NCBI GenBank assembly: GCA_963747375.1
Contig: CAVVFL010000011.1
Location: 124,001 to 188,000, forward strand
DNA length: 64,000 bases
Source: Sva-07 sp963747375
GTDB taxonomy: Bacteria; Actinomycetota; Acidimicrobiia; Acidimicrobiales; Ilumatobacteraceae
Direction of reading: 5' to 3'
Made by a program: the position numbers and the translations under genes. The notes below the pieces were generated by a model that was not told the DNA's origin, did no database searches, and saw only the letters and a list, made by a program, of their open reading frames with translations. Of this stretch, positions 8,257-17,064 are shown one piece after another; within the stretch, counting starts at the first letter, position 1; every line of letters begins with the position of its first letter.

Positions 8257-9249
8257 ATGGACGACCCAACCGATGATGCGCTCGACGAGCTGATCCACCG
8301 CGCCGACCTCGATGGGCTCGTCCGCATGATCGACGACCGGTGCGGCGAACGTGACTGGGACGGCCTGCTCCGAGTTCGAGATCGGTCCCGTCATGCCGTC
8401 GCGACCGGTCGCCAACTCTGGCCGGCGGCGACGCTCGCCGAGTACCGGCTCGCCCTGCTGGCAACGCCCGAGCACGTCGGCGCCGTCCTCGACGAGAGCG
8501 ATGGGCTCTCGGGCCGATTCACCATCGGGCCGCTCACCGAGGTCGCAGCACAACACCACACGTGGGGCGAGCTCGCCCCGCACCTCGCTCGGGGCCCGCG
8601 AGCCGCGTTCGTGGCGCACGAACGGGTCATGCGGGGCGAGATCGTCGTCGATCCCGACCTGCCCGCGGTCCTCGATCTCCCGCTCGCACTGCAAGCCTGG
8701 GAACCCGACTACGCGCTCGCCACCTACAGCGAGAGCGGTGCCGAGTTCCCCACTCCCCCGCTCCCCGACGATTGGGACGACATCGACCCGGCCCCGGCGG
8801 AGGTGCTCGACGACGACGTGGAGTACGCCGTCCGACAGCTCGTCGAGCCGTGGACGACGAGTTCGAACGGACAGGTCGATGTGGTGTGCGTCGACGGCGA
8901 CGTGACCGGGGCGCTCGGGGCGTTGGGGCTCCGTCGGGCCCGCGTGGTCGAACTCGACCCGACGGCCGCACTTGCCTGGTTGGCCTGGGCAGGAGCGAGC
9001 GGTGGTGCCCATGGTCGCCGCCGTGGTGCCGCTGCGGGACGGTTCGGCGCGTGGTGGACGCTCGCCGCCCTGGGGGATCTGACCGACGACTGGCCCATCG
9101 AACCCCAGACACTCGGCGCGCTCGCTGCCGAGCTGCGGTGGTACCGCTGGGACGCCCATGAGCCGGCCATGGGCTGGCAACTCCAACTGGCCGTCGAGGA
9201 CCCCGAGGAATCGGTCGCCTGGGCCATCCTCGCCCGCGACGCCACCTGA
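8257..9249 (+). CDS. Hypothetical protein, 330 residues
   Basis: No family was recognised. The protein is acidic and rich in Trp, Ala and Asp, with no signal peptide or membrane segment. It opens with DDPTDDALDELIHRADLDGL, which resembles a helical repeat. The C-terminal half contains alternating hydrophobic and acidic stretches (VVCVDGDVTGALGALGL, LAALGDLTDDWP) and a GGAHGRRRGAAAGRFGAWWT segment. It starts 3 nt after the SCO1664 gene and so is the fourth gene of that operon. Codon use is like its neighbours. The next gene downstream is convergent, across a family A palindrome. Confidence 0.7.
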   Translation: MDDPTDDALDELIHRADLDGLVRMIDDRCGERDWDGLLRVRDRSRHAVATGRQLWPAATLAEYRLALLATPEHVGAVLDESDGLSGRFTIGPLTEVAAQHHTWGELAPHLARGPRAAFVAHERVMRGEIVVDPDLPAVLDLPLALQAWEPDYALATYSESGAEFPTPPLPDDWDDIDPAPAEVLDDDVEYAVRQLVEPWTTSSNGQVDVVCVDGDVTGALGALGLRRARVVELDPTAALAWLAWAGASGGAHGRRRGAAAGRFGAWWTLAALGDLTDDWPIEPQTLGALAAELRWYRWDAHEPAMGWQLQLAVEDPEESVAWAILARDAT

Positions 9250-9254
9250 AAACG

Positions 9255-9309
9255 CCGAAATTCTCCTGCGAGTGCGCGCTCGAGCGCGCGATTCGCAGGA
9301 GAATTTCGG
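9255..9309. repeat. Family A palindrome, copy 2
   Basis: Perfect 17-bp arms at 9255-9271 (CCGAAATTCTCCTGCGA) and 9293-9309 enclose a nested GC palindrome (GCGCGCTCGAGCGCGC, 9274-9289). It lies between convergent genes. Its right end, GAATTTCGGAGGT, is identical to that of copy 3 at 46918-46930. Confidence 0.88.
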
Positions 9310-9335
9310 AGGTGCGGGACGGTGCGGCCCGGGCG

Positions 9336-10304
9336 TCAGGCGCGGGCGGCGAGGGCAGCGAGGAGCTGCGGGAGGACCTTGTGGACGTCACCGACGATGC
9401 CGAGGTCGGCGACGCCGAAGATCGGCGCCTCCTTGTCCTTGTTGATCGCGATGATGTTCTTCGAGCCCTTCATGCCCACCATGTGCTGGGTGGCCCCGGA
9501 GATCCCGGCGGCGATGTACACCGTCGGCTTGACGACCTTGCCGGTCTGGCCGACCTGGTAGCTGTACGGCACCCAACCGGCGTCGACGATCGCACGAGAC
9601 GCGCCAGGCGCACCATTGAGCGCCTTGGCCAGCGATTCGATCATGGCGTACTTGTCGGCCTCGCCGAGGCCACGACCACCGGCAACCACCACGGCCGCCT
9701 CGTCCAGCTTCGGGCCAGAGGTCTCTTCGACATGGACGGCCGTCACGGTCGCGCCGGCCGTCGAACCCAGATCGGGCACCGGAGCCGAGACGACCTCACC
9801 CGCCGCGCCGGCGCCGGCTTCGGCGACGAAGCTCTTCGGGCGGAAGGCGGCGAGGAACGGGCGCTCGCCCGTGAACGTCGAGTTCACGAGCTTGGATCCA
9901 CCGAACACGGGCGTCTGCACCGTGACGGCGTCGCCGTCGACCGTGATGCTCGTGGAGTTCGTGAGCACGGTGCGGTCGAGCTTGACCGACAGACGCGCCA
10001 TCACGTCGCGGCCCTCGTAGCTCTGCGGGAACATGATCAGGTCGGGCCTGTCGCCGCCGTCGATCACGGCCTGCATCGCGGCCGAGACGGCCACGCCGGC
10101 CAGTGCCCCGCCGAGATCGCCGGTTGCGTAGACCTTGGCTGCGCCATGGTCGCCGAGCGCAGCAGCCACATCGGCGCCGTCACCGGCGATGAAGGCCGAG
10201 ACGTTGCCGGCCAGGCTGCGGGCCTTGGTGAGCAGTTCGAGTGTGCCGGTGGTCGGCGCGCCGTCGGCGGCCTGTGCGAACACCCAGATGTTGTCGATTC
10301 CCAT
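9336..10304 (-). CDS. etfA: Electron transfer flavoprotein, alpha subunit
   Basis: FAD-binding subunit of ETF, which takes electrons from acyl-CoA dehydrogenases. The N-terminal half has the ETF alpha/beta domain (IWVFAQAADG; IMFPQSYEGRDVMARLSVKL). The C-terminal FAD-binding domain is intact: VAGGRGLGEADKYAMIESLA, ASRAIVDAGWVPYSYQVGQT, GKVVKPTVYIAAGISGATQH, and IIAINKDKEAPIFGVADLGI. Length 322 is normal. It starts 11 nt after etfB in the same direction, giving an etfBA operon. Confidence 0.96.
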   Translation of the reverse strand: MGIDNIWVFAQAADGAPTTGTLELLTKARSLAGNVSAFIAGDGADVAAALGDHGAAKVYATGDLGGALAGVAVSAAMQAVIDGGDRPDLIMFPQSYEGRDVMARLSVKLDRTVLTNSTSITVDGDAVTVQTPVFGGSKLVNSTFTGERPFLAAFRPKSFVAEAGAGAAGEVVSAPVPDLGSTAGATVTAVHVEETSGPKLDEAAVVVAGGRGLGEADKYAMIESLAKALNGAPGASRAIVDAGWVPYSYQVGQTGKVVKPTVYIAAGISGATQHMVGMKGSKNIIAINKDKEAPIFGVADLGIVGDVHKVLPQLLAALAARA

Positions 10305-10315
10305 GATCGGTCTCC

Positions 10316-11083
10316 TCAGATGACTTTCAGGTTGTCGAGGAACTCGACGATCTTGTTGAACGATTCGCCGTCGTCCTCGATGACCTCGCCGGCCTCACGG
10401 GCCGGGGCATCCTCGACGGAGGTGATCTGCTGGGCCCACGAGACGGACTCGACGCCGAGGTCGGCGGCCGTGACGGTGTCGACGGGCTTGGACTTCGCGG
10501 CCATGATGCCCTTGAAGCTCGGGTAGCGGGGCTCGACCACGCCGGCGGTCACCGAGACCACAGCGGGAAGCGAGCAGGTGACCTCGTCGTAGCCGGCTTC
10601 GGTCTGACGATCGACCTTGAGGACACCGTCGGTGATCGACACGGTCTTGGCGAACGTGACCGAGGGCAGTCCGAGCACCTCGGCGAGCTGCTCCGGCACG
10701 GTGCCGGTGTAGCCGTCGGACGACTCGGTGCCGGCGATGATCAGATCGACGTCGCCGAGCCGCTTGGTGGCCGCGGCGAGCACCTTGGCGGTGGTCAGCG
10801 CATCGGCGCCGGCAAGCGACGCGTCGCTCACGAGCACAGCCTTGGCCGCACCCATCGCGAGGGCGGTGCGCAGGCCCGACGTCTCGTCGTTCGGGGCCAT
10901 CGACACGAGGCTGACCTCGCCGCCGCCGGCCGCCGTGACGAGTTGCAGCGCCATCTCGACGCCGTAACTGTCCGACTCGTCGAGAATGAGCTTGCCGTCA
11001 CGCTTGAGCGTGTTGGTGGAGGGATCCAGCTCGCCCGGCAGAGCCGGGTCCGGGATCTGCTTGACGCAGACGATCACGTTCAT
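10316..11083 (-). CDS. etfB: Electron transfer flavoprotein, beta subunit
   Basis: AMP-binding subunit of ETF. The start MNVIVCVKQIPDP is typical, so ATG 11083 was taken rather than a GTG 12 nt upstream. It has the AMP-binding segment DLIIAGTESSDGYTGTVPEQ and the loop VTAGVVEPRYPSFKGIMAAK that meets the alpha subunit and partner dehydrogenases. Length 255 fits. It leads the operon with etfA. An inverted repeat CTCACC-N8-GGTGAG lies just upstream of the start and may be an operator. Confidence 0.96.
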   Translation of the reverse strand: MNVIVCVKQIPDPALPGELDPSTNTLKRDGKLILDESDSYGVEMALQLVTAAGGGEVSLVSMAPNDETSGLRTALAMGAAKAVLVSDASLAGADALTTAKVLAAATKRLGDVDLIIAGTESSDGYTGTVPEQLAEVLGLPSVTFAKTVSITDGVLKVDRQTEAGYDEVTCSLPAVVSVTAGVVEPRYPSFKGIMAAKSKPVDTVTAADLGVESVSWAQQITSVEDAPAREAGEVIEDDGESFNKIVEFLDNLKVI

Positions 11084-11087
11084 AAGG

Positions 11088-11107
11088 CTCACCAAGTTAC
11101 CGGTGAG
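11088..11107 (-). promoter_or_regulatory. Inverted repeat before etfB
   Basis: CTCACC (11088-11093) and GGTGAG (11102-11107) are separated by 8 nt and end 5 nt from the etfB start codon. The place would allow a repressor to block initiation, but no other copy was seen in the window. Confidence 0.35.
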
Positions 11108-11164
11108 TCAACTTCGCCCCAAACTCGTGCCGCCACCCACGCAGTGAGCCATGCGGCACTGCGT

Positions 11165-11178
11165 TACCGTCACACATC
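11165..11178 (+). promoter_or_regulatory. Leaderless -10 element of the lipid kinase gene
   Basis: TACCGT at 11165-11170 lies 8 nt before the TTG start at 11179, which has no ribosome-binding site. Confidence 0.45.
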
Positions 11179-12129
11179 TTGAAGGTCCTGCTCGTCGTCA
11201 ACTCGTTCGCCTCGTCGGTCACGGCACGCAACACGGTGATCGTGCATCGTCGGCTGAGTCGCGATCACGAGGTCGAGATGGTCGAGACGAACCGCCGCGG
11301 TCACGCCACCCGGTTCGCCCACGATGCTGCGCGGCGCGGGCTCGACGTCGTCATCGGATTCGGCGGCGACGGCACGCTCAACGAGGTCGCCACCGGCATC
11401 GCCGGCTCCGACACCGCCCTCGGTGTCCTGCCCGGCGGCTCCACCAACGTGTTCGCTCGGACGCTCGGCATGCCCAACGACCCCGTCGAGGCCGTCGAAT
11501 ACCTCGCCAACGGCATCGACGCCGACGACTTCCGTCCGATCGGGCTCGGCCAGGTCAACGGTCGCTACTTCTGCTTCCACACCGGGGTCGGGTTCGACGC
11601 CGCAGTCGTCGAACGCGTCGAGAAGCGCGGATCGTGGAAACGGTGGCTCGGTCATCCGCTGTTCATCTGGGCGGGGCTCACCACCTGGCTGACCGGCTAC
11701 GACCGCAGCGCGCCCCACTTCCGGGTGACCGGCGACGGCGCCACCGACCCGATCGACGGCTTCTTCACGATCGTGCTCAACACGAGCCCGTACACCTACC
11801 TCGGCAACCGACCGCTCGACCTGTCACCTGCTGCCACCCTCGACCGGGGCCTCGTCGCGATCACGTTCACGAAGATGACCTCGGTTGCGATCCTGTCGTC
11901 GCTTGCCGGTGCACTCCGCGGCGGAGGCGTCGAGCCGTCGGAGCACCTCGACGTTCGAGAAGACGTCTCACACCTGGTGATCGAACACGACACGCCGTTC
12001 CCGTATCAGGTCGACGGCGACGCGCTCGGTTCGACGAACCGCCTCGAGTTCGTCCATGTACCCGATGCCGTGAAGCTCGTCGTGCCGCTCAGGGAACCGC
12101 CGACGGCCACTGCGTCCACGCCGGACTGA
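11179..12129 (+). CDS. Diacylglycerol/lipid kinase family protein (YegS/BmrU type)
   Basis: DAGK-catalytic-domain lipid kinase, 316 residues. The nucleotide-binding motif is GFGGDGTLNEVATGI at about 67-81, followed by LGVLPGGSTNVFARTLGMP. The C-terminal domain includes FCFHTGVGFDAAVVERVEKR and the terminal YQVDGDALG motif. These enzymes phosphorylate diacylglycerol, sphingoid or phosphatidylglycerol lipids at the membrane face; the substrate here is not known. The start is a TTG at 11179, placed by a leaderless -10 box. The gene ends 41 nt inside the convergent glycerophosphodiesterase gene, so both deal with phospholipid parts. Confidence 0.88.
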   Translation: MKVLLVVNSFASSVTARNTVIVHRRLSRDHEVEMVETNRRGHATRFAHDAARRGLDVVIGFGGDGTLNEVATGIAGSDTALGVLPGGSTNVFARTLGMPNDPVEAVEYLANGIDADDFRPIGLGQVNGRYFCFHTGVGFDAAVVERVEKRGSWKRWLGHPLFIWAGLTTWLTGYDRSAPHFRVTGDGATDPIDGFFTIVLNTSPYTYLGNRPLDLSPAATLDRGLVAITFTKMTSVAILSSLAGALRGGGVEPSEHLDVREDVSHLVIEHDTPFPYQVDGDALGSTNRLEFVHVPDAVKLVVPLREPPTATASTPD

Positions 12130-12817
12130 CCGCGGCCGGGTCGCCGGCGCGGCCGAGCGCCCTCAGGGCGACGTCCGGCACGTCGGTGCAGACCCCGTCG
12201 ACGCCGAGGTCGGCGAGTTCGACGAGCCGGCCAGGATCGTTGCACGTCCAGGCGTTGACGGCGAGGCCGGCATCGTGGCAGTGCGTGACGAACTCTGCTG
12301 TCACGTTGGGTTCCCACGGGTTGACCGCGGCGTGCCCGGCCTCCGCGGCCCGGGCGATCCGATCGGTGCTGAGCGTCGAGACCAGCCAGGCCGTGGCGAT
12401 CTCGGGCGCAGCGGCGCGACACGCCTCGAGCGTGTCCCACGAGAACGACGAGATGAGCCAACGCGACACAGCGGCCGAGCCCCGACGACGCAGCTCCTCG
12501 ATGATGGGCGTCACCATCGCCATCGTCGGATCGAAACCTGCATCGGTCGGCCAGTTCTTGATCTCGACGTTGACCAGCATCCGGTCGCCGCAGGCATCGA
12601 GCACCTCGTCGAACGTCGCCAGGTTCAACCGGTCGACCTCGTCGAGCGCGTCGGGCAACGGATCATGCGCGACCAGCAGTCGACCGTCGGCGACGCGCCG
12701 AACGTCGAGTTCGACCCCATCAGCGCCCATCTCGTCGGCCAGACGGAACGCCTCTGGCGTGTTCTCCCTGGTGGCAGTCGATGCGCCACGATGACCCAGT
12801 ACCAGCATGGTTTCCAT
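12089..12817 (-). CDS. Glycerophosphodiester phosphodiesterase
   Basis: Hydrolyses glycerophosphodiesters to glycerol 3-phosphate and an alcohol. The TIM-barrel active site is present: LGHRGASTATRENTPEAF (general acid His and metal-binding Glu), GADGVELDVRRVADGRLLVA with the metal-binding Glu-Leu-Asp and a catalytic His next (HDP), MLVNVEIKN, and NAWTCNDPGR near the end. About 242 residues, lacking a signal peptide, so cytoplasmic. ATG 12817 was chosen as the first Met before the LGHRG strand; a longer open frame upstream has no homology. It overlaps the convergent lipid kinase gene at their 3' ends by 41 nt. Confidence 0.92.
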   Translation of the reverse strand: METMLVLGHRGASTATRENTPEAFRLADEMGADGVELDVRRVADGRLLVAHDPLPDALDEVDRLNLATFDEVLDACGDRMLVNVEIKNWPTDAGFDPTMAMVTPIIEELRRRGSAAVSRWLISSFSWDTLEACRAAAPEIATAWLVSTLSTDRIARAAEAGHAAVNPWEPNVTAEFVTHCHDAGLAVNAWTCNDPGRLVELADLGVDGVCTDVPDVALRALGRAGDPAAVSPAWTQWPSAVP

Positions 12818-12898
12818 GATCGCGCACACATCCGTCGCCGTTCGAACGTCAGGTGACCCGGAGGTGATCATTCGGTGAACATTGGGACCAAACGCCCC

Positions 12899-12927
12899 TT
12901 GCGAGTCCACCGCATCGCGCTTACAGT
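12899..12927 (+). promoter_or_regulatory. whiB promoter (-35/-10)
   Basis: TTGCGA (12899-12904) and TACAGT (12922-12927) are separated by 17 nt, a good sigma-70-type promoter. It predicts a leader of about 95 nt, unlike the leaderless genes around it. The leader ends with GAGGAG at 13017-13022. Confidence 0.5.
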
Positions 12928-13028
12928 TTGACCCGGCCTGAAGGCCACCGACGTCGTCCCCCGACGACGAAAACCCACCAAAACCCCCCGGCGATCCGCT
13001 CGCCCCAACACCTTCGAGGAGCACCAAC

Positions 13029-13328
13029 GTGTCGATCCTTGCGTCCAGCCTGACCCTGGGAGCCGCGGACTACGAATGGCGCGACAACGCCATCTGCCGT
13101 GACACCGATCCAGAGTTGTTCTTCCCGGTGGGAACCACCGGGCATGCGCTGTACCAGATCGACAGGGCCAAGGAGGTGTGCACCGAGTGCACCGTGGCCG
13201 AACAGTGTCTCGACTTCGCCCTCGACACGAACCAGGATTCCGGCATCTGGGGCGGCCTCACCGAAGAGGAACGCCGCGTCATCCGTCGTCGCCGCGTCGC
13301 GGCGGCACGCGCTGCCCGCGCCAGCTGA
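13029..13328 (+). CDS. WhiB family iron-sulfur transcriptional regulator (WhiB1-like position)
   Basis: A 99-residue actinobacterial Wbl protein. The four cluster cysteines are Cys23, Cys51, Cys54 and Cys60 (pattern C-Xn-C-X2-C-X5-C), followed by the turn SGIWGGLTEEERR and an Arg-rich DNA-binding tail (RRRRVAAARAARAS). Wbl proteins bind a 4Fe-4S cluster and work with the primary sigma factor; WhiB1 responds to nitric oxide. GTG 13029 is preceded by GAGGAG. It converges on a PdtaS-type kinase, the same arrangement as whiB1 and pdtaS in mycobacteria, which supports the WhiB1 assignment. Confidence 0.93.
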   Translation: MSILASSLTLGAADYEWRDNAICRDTDPELFFPVGTTGHALYQIDRAKEVCTECTVAEQCLDFALDTNQDSGIWGGLTEEERRVIRRRRVAAARAARAS

Positions 13329-13339
13329 ACGCCCTCGCT

Positions 13340-13370
13340 GTGACATCCGGGGTCTGACCCCGGATGTCAC
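13340..13370. repeat. Family C palindrome, copy 1 (convergent terminator)
   Basis: Fifteen-bp perfect arms (GTGACATCCGGGGTC) surround one base at 13355. It lies between the convergent whiB and kinase genes and ends 3 nt before the kinase stop codon. Other copies with the GGGG-(T/C)C-N-GACCCC core are at 18063, 20067 and, degenerate, 49881. Confidence 0.85.
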
Positions 13371-13372
13371 GG

Positions 13373-14887
13373 TCAGTCGTCCGTCGGGACCGTCAGCTCG
13401 ATGATCGTGCCGTGCTGCTGGCTCGACCCATCGCCGATTCCGGCGAGTTCGAGTTCGACCGTCGATGCCGGCCTGATCTCGATCGTGCCGTTGAGTTCGG
13501 TCGTCACCAGCGTGCGCACGATCGAGAGTCCGAGCCCCGTGGCCTGATCGAGCTCGAACGACGCGTCGACGCCGCGCCCGTTGTCGACCACCCGCACCGT
13601 CAGCTGTCCGTCGAGATGACTCAATGCGACGTTGACATCGCCGCCTCCGCTGCCTTCGGGGAACCCGTGATCGACCGCGTTCTGGAGCAGTTCGGTGAGC
13701 ACCACCGACAGCGGCGTGGCCGTGTTGGCGGGGATGCGACCACCATCGCCGCTCACCGTGAACCTCACGGGTCGATCGGGTGATTGCAGGCTCTCCTCCG
13801 CGAGGCGCAGCAGCGGCCTGACGATCTCGATGAAGGCGATGTCCTCGCCGGGCTCACGCGACAGCGACTCGTGGACGAGCGCGATGGTCCTGATCCGGCG
13901 AACCGATTCCTGGACGGCTGCCTTTGCCTCCGGGTTCGTGAGACGCCGTGACTGCAGCCGCAGCAACGACGAGATGGTCTGCAGGTTGTTCTTGACCCGG
14001 TGATGGATCTCGCGGATCGTCGCGTCCTTGCTGAGCAGCAACCGATCACGCTTGCGGAGTTCGGTCACGTCGCGAACGAGCAGGAGTCCGCCGGTGATGC
14101 CGCTACCGAGCTCGGTTCGGCCGATCAACGGGACACACCGGCACAGCAACGTGACGTCAGCACCCTGCTCGAACTCCTCGACGATCGGTTCACGTCGCTC
14201 GAACGCCTGGCGGACCGGGCCATCGTGGAAGCCCAGTTCGGCCAAGCGCATCCCGACGGGGTTCGCCTGGATGCCGACACGGTGCAGCGCCGAATTCGCA
14301 TTGGGTGACACGTAGGTCACGGTGCCCGTCGCGTCGAGGGTCAAGACGCCGTCGCCGACACGCGGAGCGGCACTCGAGTCCGCGACCCGACCGGGGAACG
14401 GGAACGTCCCGACCTCGATCATCTGGGCGAACTCCTCGAAGATGAAGGAGTAGTTGCGTTCGAGTTCGCCGAGCGGACGCCCGGCTCTGACCTTCCACTC
14501 CTTCGACAGCACGGCGATGATCTCGCCGTCGCGCCGGACGGGCATCGCGAGCATTCGGGCGTGGTTGATCTCGTCGCCGGCGCCGTCGAACTCGATCGCA
14601 CCCTCCACCCGTTGACCCGTCGACGCCGACCGTTCGATGAGTTCGGCCTCGTCACCATCGGCCCACGACCCCACGTAATCGGTCGCGTAGATCGTCTGGT
14701 TCGTGGCCGGTCGCACCTGATCGACGATCAGCCACTTGCCGCCGCTGGATCGGACATAGAGCAGCAGGTCGGCAAAGCACAGATCGGCGAGGAACGCCCA
14801 CTCTGCCGTCAACCGATGCAGGTGATCGATGTCGTCACGGTCGAGCGTCGTGTGCTCGCGGGCCAGTTCGGCAAGAGAGGTCATCAC
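13373..14887 (-). CDS. Sensor histidine kinase, PdtaS type
   Basis: Cytosolic kinase of the HisKA_2 class, 504 residues without membrane segments. The N-terminal GAF-like sensor domain spans about 1-160, a PAS domain follows at about 175-275 (GVLTLDATGTVTYVSPNANS), and the HisKA_2 phosphoacceptor is in IREIHHRVKNNLQTISSLLR (His295/296). The ATPase domain has VLTELLQNAVDHGFPEGSGG and DNGRGVD and GLGLSIV. PdtaS phosphorylates the antiterminator regulator PdtaR, which binds RNA in ANTAR systems; no PdtaR gene lies in this window. The start is backed by CAGAAT 8 nt upstream. It is convergent with whiB, as in mycobacteria. Confidence 0.92.
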   Translation of the reverse strand: MMTSLAELAREHTTLDRDDIDHLHRLTAEWAFLADLCFADLLLYVRSSGGKWLIVDQVRPATNQTIYATDYVGSWADGDEAELIERSASTGQRVEGAIEFDGAGDEINHARMLAMPVRRDGEIIAVLSKEWKVRAGRPLGELERNYSFIFEEFAQMIEVGTFPFPGRVADSSAAPRVGDGVLTLDATGTVTYVSPNANSALHRVGIQANPVGMRLAELGFHDGPVRQAFERREPIVEEFEQGADVTLLCRCVPLIGRTELGSGITGGLLLVRDVTELRKRDRLLLSKDATIREIHHRVKNNLQTISSLLRLQSRRLTNPEAKAAVQESVRRIRTIALVHESLSREPGEDIAFIEIVRPLLRLAEESLQSPDRPVRFTVSGDGGRIPANTATPLSVVLTELLQNAVDHGFPEGSGGGDVNVALSHLDGQLTVRVVDNGRGVDASFELDQATGLGLSIVRTLVTTELNGTIEIRPASTVELELAGIGDGSSQQHGTIIELTVPTDD

Positions 14888-14903
14888 CCCTGATTCTGCC
14901 TGA

Positions 14904-16061
14904 TCATTCGCCGGCGCGCAGGTGACCCGCCAACGAGTCGAGTCCGGCGAGGTCGTGGATGTCCCCGGCCAGCCACGGCACGGTCAGGAAGACCGGGGCC
15001 AACGCGGCCAGTTCGGAACGTCGATCCGATTCGCGCGCTGCCACCAGGGCGACATCATCGAACCGGGCCGCGATCTGGGTGAGAACGGCGCTGATCTGTT
15101 TGCGCGGAGCTTCGAGTTCGGCCGCCACGGCGTCGGCGAGTTCGCCGTCGGCGCGTTCGAGCAGCGCAGCCGCGCTCTCGGCTGCGGCCGAACTGGCGAG
15201 CGCTGCCGGCAGGACGCGGTTGGCCACGATGGCGCCGAGCGACATCCCCCGATCGACGAGGGATCGTGCGAGATACCGGGCCTCGTAGCTCGGCGCGGTT
15301 TCGAGGGTCGTCACGACGACGAAGGCCGTGCGGGGATCGCGCAGGAGCGACTCGACCTCCTTCGCTCGGCGCACGAAGCCACTCTCCATCGCCTGGAACA
15401 GCACGAAGAAGTCCGCGATGTCCTGGAGGAATCGTGACCCGAGCACCCGATCCGCCACTTGGTAGAACGGCTTGGAGGCCATCGTGAAGAGACGCGACCG
15501 GTACGGGACGGTGAGCCACCGGAGCAGCCGGCTGCCGAAGAACTCGATCATCCGGTTCGGGGCGTCGAGGATCGACAATGCGTTTCGTGAGGGCGGTGTG
15601 TCGACGATCACGAGGTCGAACTCACCGCGGGCATGCAGGTCGTGCAGTTGCTCCATGGCCAGGTACTCGTGGCTGTGCACGAAACGGCTGGTGATGTTCT
15701 CGTAGAGCGGATTGGCGAGCACGGCGTCTCGCGTGGCGGCGTCGGGGGCGTGACGAGCGATCAGTTCGTCCCACCCCGCCTTCGTGTCGAGCATCGCGAC
15801 CCACACTTCGCCACGCACCTTGTTGCCGGCCGCCGCAAACGCCTTCGGGTCGATCTGCACCGGGGTGTTGCCGAACTCGTCGAGCCCGAGCGCCGAGGCC
15901 AGGCGCCGCGCCGGGTCGACGGTCATCACGAGGACTCGTGACTTCTGCCGCTGCGCAGCGGCGATGCCGAGGGCCGCGGCGATGGTCGTCTTGCCGACGC
16001 CACCGGAACCGGCGACGAGGATCATCTCGCGGCTCGCGAGCAGGTTGTCGATCTCAGCCAC
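14904..16061 (-). CDS. ArsA/Get3-family ATPase (second of a pair)
   Basis: P-loop ATPase of the ArsA family with the deviant Walker A motif GSGGVGKTTIAAA at residues 18-30, MTVDPARRLASALGLDEFG (switch region with the conserved Asp-Pro), and FDLVIVDTPPSRNALSILDA (Walker B). 385 residues. It overlaps the preceding ArsA gene by 8 nt. In mycobacteria a similar pair (Rv3679-Rv3680) lies beside a whiB gene and has been linked to anion and redox handling and to glycerol metabolism; there is no arsenite pump here. The two proteins probably form a heterodimer, but the cargo is unknown. Confidence 0.87.
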   Translation of the reverse strand: MAEIDNLLASREMILVAGSGGVGKTTIAAALGIAAAQRQKSRVLVMTVDPARRLASALGLDEFGNTPVQIDPKAFAAAGNKVRGEVWVAMLDTKAGWDELIARHAPDAATRDAVLANPLYENITSRFVHSHEYLAMEQLHDLHARGEFDLVIVDTPPSRNALSILDAPNRMIEFFGSRLLRWLTVPYRSRLFTMASKPFYQVADRVLGSRFLQDIADFFVLFQAMESGFVRRAKEVESLLRDPRTAFVVVTTLETAPSYEARYLARSLVDRGMSLGAIVANRVLPAALASSAAAESAAALLERADGELADAVAAELEAPRKQISAVLTQIAARFDDVALVAARESDRRSELAALAPVFLTVPWLAGDIHDLAGLDSLAGHLRAGE

Positions 16062-17064
16062 GATGGCCTCTCGCCGGCATCGGCTCGGGGTCGAGCTCGT
16101 CGGTGAGTGCCTCGGCGACGAGGGAGACCACTCGTGGTCCCGACCCCCGCGAGAACAGCTCGGGAACGGTGATGATCGGGAGTCCCTCGGCGACCTCGCC
16201 GCTCGAGCGGAGCCAGCGCCGCAGACGATCGAGATGATCGGCTCCCGTGCCGCGACGCATCTCGGTGAGCCGGGCCGCGTCGATCACCGTCGCCACGGCC
16301 GGGCCGGCCGCGTCGACGAGCAGCGCCATCACGTCGTCGAGACGGTCGACGATCACCTGTTCGCGTCGATTGAACATCGCCGGCAACACCCGGTTCGCGA
16401 TCACCGCCGAGGCATGGGCACCGGTTTCGGATCGCAGACGACCGAGGAGGTCGATCGTCTCGGTCACCGGCATCTCCTCGGGCGTGGTCACCACCGCAAC
16501 GCCCGTGCGCATCGGGTCGTCGAGGATGTCGAGCATCCACTGGGTCTGGTCGCGGACCAGGCCGACCTGGACGAGATCGGCGATCACCCTCGGTGCTCCG
16601 ATCTGGCTGACGATGTGGCCACTCGCCTCAGCGTCGACGACGATGAGGTCGTAGTGACGCTCGCGGACCTCGTAGCAGAGCTTGCCGACGCCGAGGATCT
16701 CCTTCACACCCGGCGCAGCGTCGGCGACGAAGTCGAACGTCGAGGCGAGCGGGCCGATGCGCCCGAGCAGCGGTATCCGCACGAACAGGCGCAGGTACTC
16801 GCGCAACGAGTCCTCGGTGTTCATCGCCATGGCGTCGAGGTGCGGCGCGACTTGCGTGGGTTCGAACGCCAACTCGCCGACGTCGAACGCGTTGGCGAGC
16901 GCTCCCTTGGCATCCATCTCGCACACGAGCGTGCGGCGCCCGTGACGCGCTGCGACCTCGGCGATCGATGCCGCGATCGTGGTCTTGCCGACGCCTCCCT
17001 TGCCCGTGACCCACAGCAGGTCGAGGTCCAGGAGCCCTGGCCGACCCGTGGGGCCCAGGTTCAG
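16054..17064 (-). CDS. ArsA/Get3-family ATPase (first of a pair), CTG start
   Basis: Partner of the next ArsA gene. The Walker A segment LLWVTGKGGVGKTTIAASIA lies in frame upstream of the first GTG (16926), so the real start must be further up. No ATG, GTG or TTG exists there; CTG 17064 overlaps the TGA of the DUF3107 gene (CTGA) right after GGAGG, and is the best start. Further motifs are LVCEMDAKGALANAFDVGEL and YDLIVVDAEASGHIVSQIG, where the usual Pro-Pro of the ArsA Walker B is replaced by Glu-Ala. About 336 residues. A hidden sequence error at the start is the alternative. Confidence 0.82.
   Translation of the reverse strand: MNLGPTGRPGLLDLDLLWVTGKGGVGKTTIAASIAEVAARHGRRTLVCEMDAKGALANAFDVGELAFEPTQVAPHLDAMAMNTEDSLREYLRLFVRIPLLGRIGPLASTFDFVADAAPGVKEILGVGKLCYEVRERHYDLIVVDAEASGHIVSQIGAPRVIADLVQVGLVRDQTQWMLDILDDPMRTGVAVVTTPEEMPVTETIDLLGRLRSETGAHASAVIANRVLPAMFNRREQVIVDRLDDVMALLVDAAGPAVATVIDAARLTEMRRGTGADHLDRLRRWLRSSGEVAEGLPIITVPELFSRGSGPRVVSLVAEALTDELDPEPMPARGHRG

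Noticed and set aside
11179..12817. A frameshift at the overlapping ends of the lipid kinase and phosphodiesterase genes
   Set aside because: Both genes end with sensible C-termini; a 41-nt convergent overlap is normal in such compact DNA.
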